A stretch of 64,000 bases of DNA, taken from positions 186,001 to 250,000 of the forward strand of contig CAJTCU010000002.1 in assembly GCA_910574935.1 (NCBI GenBank), read 5' to 3'. Positions 62,478 to 64,000 of the stretch are shown piece after piece. The DNA comes from Oscillospiraceae bacterium (GTDB lineage: Bacteria; Bacillota; Clostridia; Oscillospirales; Acutalibacteraceae). Numbering within the stretch: the first letter of the stretch is position 1; each line of letters starts with the position of its first letter. The notes beneath the pieces were generated by a model that had not been told where the DNA came from, did not search any database, and saw only the letters and a program-made list of their open reading frames with translations. Position numbers and translations under genes: made by a program.

Positions 62478-62846
62478 TTATAGTACGAAAATAATGAGGA
62501 TGACCACCAGCAGGGCGTAAATAATGGCGGTCTCAATAAACACCAGGCCCAGCATCATGGTGGTACGGATCTTGCCCTCTGCTTCGGGCTGGCGGGCAAT
62601 GCTCTCCGAGGCCTTGGCAGTAGCCAGGCCCATGCCCACCCCGCCGCCGGCCGCGGCAATACCCACGGCAATGGCGGCGGCCAGCGCCTTCAGGCCAATG
62701 GTGTTTCCGGCCTCCTCGGCGGCCTCTTCAGCGGCCGGGGCCTGGTCGGACCCGGCGGCTAGGGCGGGCACGCCCAGGGCGAACAGGATGGACAGCGCCA
62801 AAATAATAGCGCAGAGAATTCTTCTATGGCGAAAAAGTTTTTTCAT
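62478..62846 (-). CDS. atpE: ATP synthase c subunit with signal-like extension
   Basis: 122 aa from the ATG at 62846; typical c subunits are 70-90 aa. Residues 1-30 look like a cleavable signal peptide (KKLFRHRRILCA...VPALAA), followed by an acidic linker (about 31-46) and the two-helix hairpin. The loop ESIARQPEAEGKIRTT and VFIETAIIYALLVV, with Glu as the ion carrier, are standard. The position of the Na+-binding Gln in the first helix is Met (GGGVGMGLA), so proton coupling looks more likely; this is inference. Confidence 0.92.
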   Translation of the reverse strand: MKKLFRHRRILCAIILALSILFALGVPALAAGSDQAPAAEEAAEEAGNTIGLKALAAAIAVGIAAAGGGVGMGLATAKASESIARQPEAEGKIRTTMMLGLVFIETAIIYALLVVILIIFVL

Positions 62847-62941
62847 GAGAGGATGCTTCCTTTCCAGTGAAATTTGTGAGAATATCCATGGTATAATCAA
62901 ATCCAGTTTTTAGGATCTCGCCTGTCAAGGCAAGGAAATCT

Positions 62942-63769
62942 TTACTGTCCGCCGGCCTGGCCCTTCTTGGCCTTAGGATGGGCGGGCTCACTGACCTCGC
63001 CGTAATACAGCGCGGTCAGCATGGTGAGCACGTAGGTCTGAATAAGAGCATGCAAAAGGGTGAACAGCACCCCCACCACCACCGGCAGCACAAAGCTGAG
63101 GGTGACAAAATAATACACAAGCTCTGTCACCAGCAAACCGCTGAGCAACGCGCCAAATAGGCGGAAGCTCATGGAAATGGGCAGGGAGAATTCCTTTAGG
63201 GTTTTGCCAATGCCCTTTACCCCGTTGCCCGCCACACCCCCGGAGAGGATGATCAGGTACGAGAGCACCCCCAGGGCAATGGCGGCGTTTACGTCTGACA
63301 AGGGCGCGGGCAGGGTAATGGCATGGCCCGCCGTGGTAGTGGCCTGAATGCCCAAGAGCTCAAACAGGGTACCCACAAAGATGTATGCCCCAACCCCAAA
63401 AATATAGGCCCCCAAAAAGCCGTTGCGATGGGGGCTGTTTGTTTTGGCCATATGGTCGAACAACCCCACCGCCTCTTCCAGCGCCAGCTGGAACTTTCCC
63501 GGCGCCAGCCGGAACCTTGGGATAACGAAGATTCGGATACACGCGGCGGCCGCCAGCAAAATGGCCGTTACGGTAAAAGCGGAGATTAACCCTGGGTTCA
63601 CGGCTTTTCCGCCCAAAAAGTGGATCTGGTTGGTATTGTGCAGCACGGCGTCCCGCATAGCCTCCTGCACGCTTTCAGACCGGCTGCCGGTACCCACCGC
63701 CACCGAGCCCACAAGCAAAAGCAAAACCACCGCAAGCCACAGAACCAAACCTTTTTTGTGTTGCTTCAT
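62942..63769 (-). CDS. atpB: ATP synthase a subunit
   Basis: 275 aa from the ATG at 63769 behind GGAGGAAAGGAAG; the upstream in-frame ATG at 63790 overlaps that site. Several membrane helices; the essential Arg lies in SMSFRLFGALLSGLLV (about 213) and the last helix contains LLHALIQTYVLTML. Forms the ion half-channels. First gene of the operon atpB-E-F-A-G-D-C; no atpI is seen in the window. Confidence 0.94.
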   Translation of the reverse strand: MKQHKKGLVLWLAVVLLLLVGSVAVGTGSRSESVQEAMRDAVLHNTNQIHFLGGKAVNPGLISAFTVTAILLAAAACIRIFVIPRFRLAPGKFQLALEEAVGLFDHMAKTNSPHRNGFLGAYIFGVGAYIFVGTLFELLGIQATTTAGHAITLPAPLSDVNAAIALGVLSYLIILSGGVAGNGVKGIGKTLKEFSLPISMSFRLFGALLSGLLVTELVYYFVTLSFVLPVVVGVLFTLLHALIQTYVLTMLTALYYGEVSEPAHPKAKKGQAGGQ

Positions 63770-63900
63770 CGCGCACTTCCTTTCCTCCATAAAAATTATA
63801 AAATGCTTCTGACGGTGTTCGAACCCGCATTCAAAACCGGAAACCGCAGGAGCAAAAACATTTCTCGGTTGTGAATACAGGTTCTATCAACATCATGCAG

Positions 63901-63929
63901 ATTATAGCAATTTTCATGGGCAATGTCAA
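63901..63929 (-). promoter_or_regulatory. Perfect consensus promoter of the atp operon
   Basis: Minus strand TTGACA (63929-63924), 17-nt spacer, TATAAT (63906-63901), leaving a leader of about 125 nt before atpB. Confidence 0.9.
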
Positions 63930-64000
63930 GTTCGCCGGGGTAAAGGAGGACGGTGAAAAATTCACAATTTATATATATTTTGACAAAACTCCAGGGTTAC

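Noticed and set aside
63815-63840. GTTCGAAC sequence resembling a tRNA T-loop upstream of atpB
   Set aside because: The flanking bases do not form a T-stem, and no acceptor or anticodon stem can be found nearby.
63980-63985. Plus-strand TTGACA near the right edge as the start of another promoter
   Set aside because: The -10 position would fall beyond the window, so it cannot be judged.

Overview
The window looks like chromosomal DNA of a GC-rich, endospore-forming Clostridia, most likely an Oscillospiraceae/Ruminococcaceae-type gut bacterium. The evidence is a complete spoIIIAA-AH operon, a SpoVB-like flippase, HrcA/CIRCE control of chaperones, AGGAGG-type ribosome binding sites, consensus vegetative promoters (TTGACA-N17-TATAAT) and several carbohydrate-active enzymes without signal peptides. 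The family-level placement is inference. I see no rRNA, tRNA or CRISPR array.

Layout. 0-5.6 kb (minus): a cut-off ORF, two decayed repeats, then spoIIIAH to spoIIIAA, the engulfment-stage channel operon, behind a SigE-like promoter. 5.6-11 kb (minus): the heat-shock operon hrcA-grpE-(broken mazG-like gene)-dnaK-dnaJ, with a perfect CIRCE operator. 11-16 kb (minus): small lipoprotein, GH3 glycosidase, SpoVB-like flippase. 16-19 kb (plus): prmA behind a perfect promoter and a 400-nt untranslated stretch, a cupin and a tandem acetyltransferase. 19-24 kb (minus): a PASTA pseudokinase, a decayed feoAB locus, RNase P RNA and nicotinate phosphoribosyltransferase. 24-25.7 kb (plus): a small regulator and a YtvI-like permease. 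25.9-36.2 kb (minus): an arginine operon argG-GNAT-Nudix-argH-argC-argJ-(repeats)-argB-DUF3795-argD-argF, with a candidate ARG box. 36-39 kb: hflX, a yjdF gene with a structured leader that is probably the yjdF riboswitch, and a uridine-kinase-like gene. 39-44 kb: a recombinase relic, a SprT-like protein, a lipoprotein, a TetR/flavodoxin pair with a perfect operator palindrome, and a YdcF-like membrane protein. 44-57 kb (plus): dihydroorotase, then intracellular glycan enzymes (GH29 fucosidase, transglutaminase-like protein, esterase, GH78 rhamnosidase) with a nitroreductase and a MATE exporter. 57-64 kb (minus): the F-type ATP synthase operon.

Three families of short non-autonomous inverted-repeat elements (here A, B and C) sit between genes. 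Families B and C are related, are flanked by TA dinucleotides as expected of IS630/Tc1-mariner-type MITEs, and occur twice as a C-B dimer in the same relative order sharing one TA. Family A is about 159 bp with near-perfect terminal inverted repeats.

The most unusual gene-level feature is the ATP synthase alpha subunit. Its N-terminus carries what looks like the C-terminal domain of the delta subunit, and no separate atpH lies between atpF and atpA. At least five decayed genes are visible: mazG-like, feoAB, a paralogue of a small membrane protein, a serine recombinase and a GNAT.
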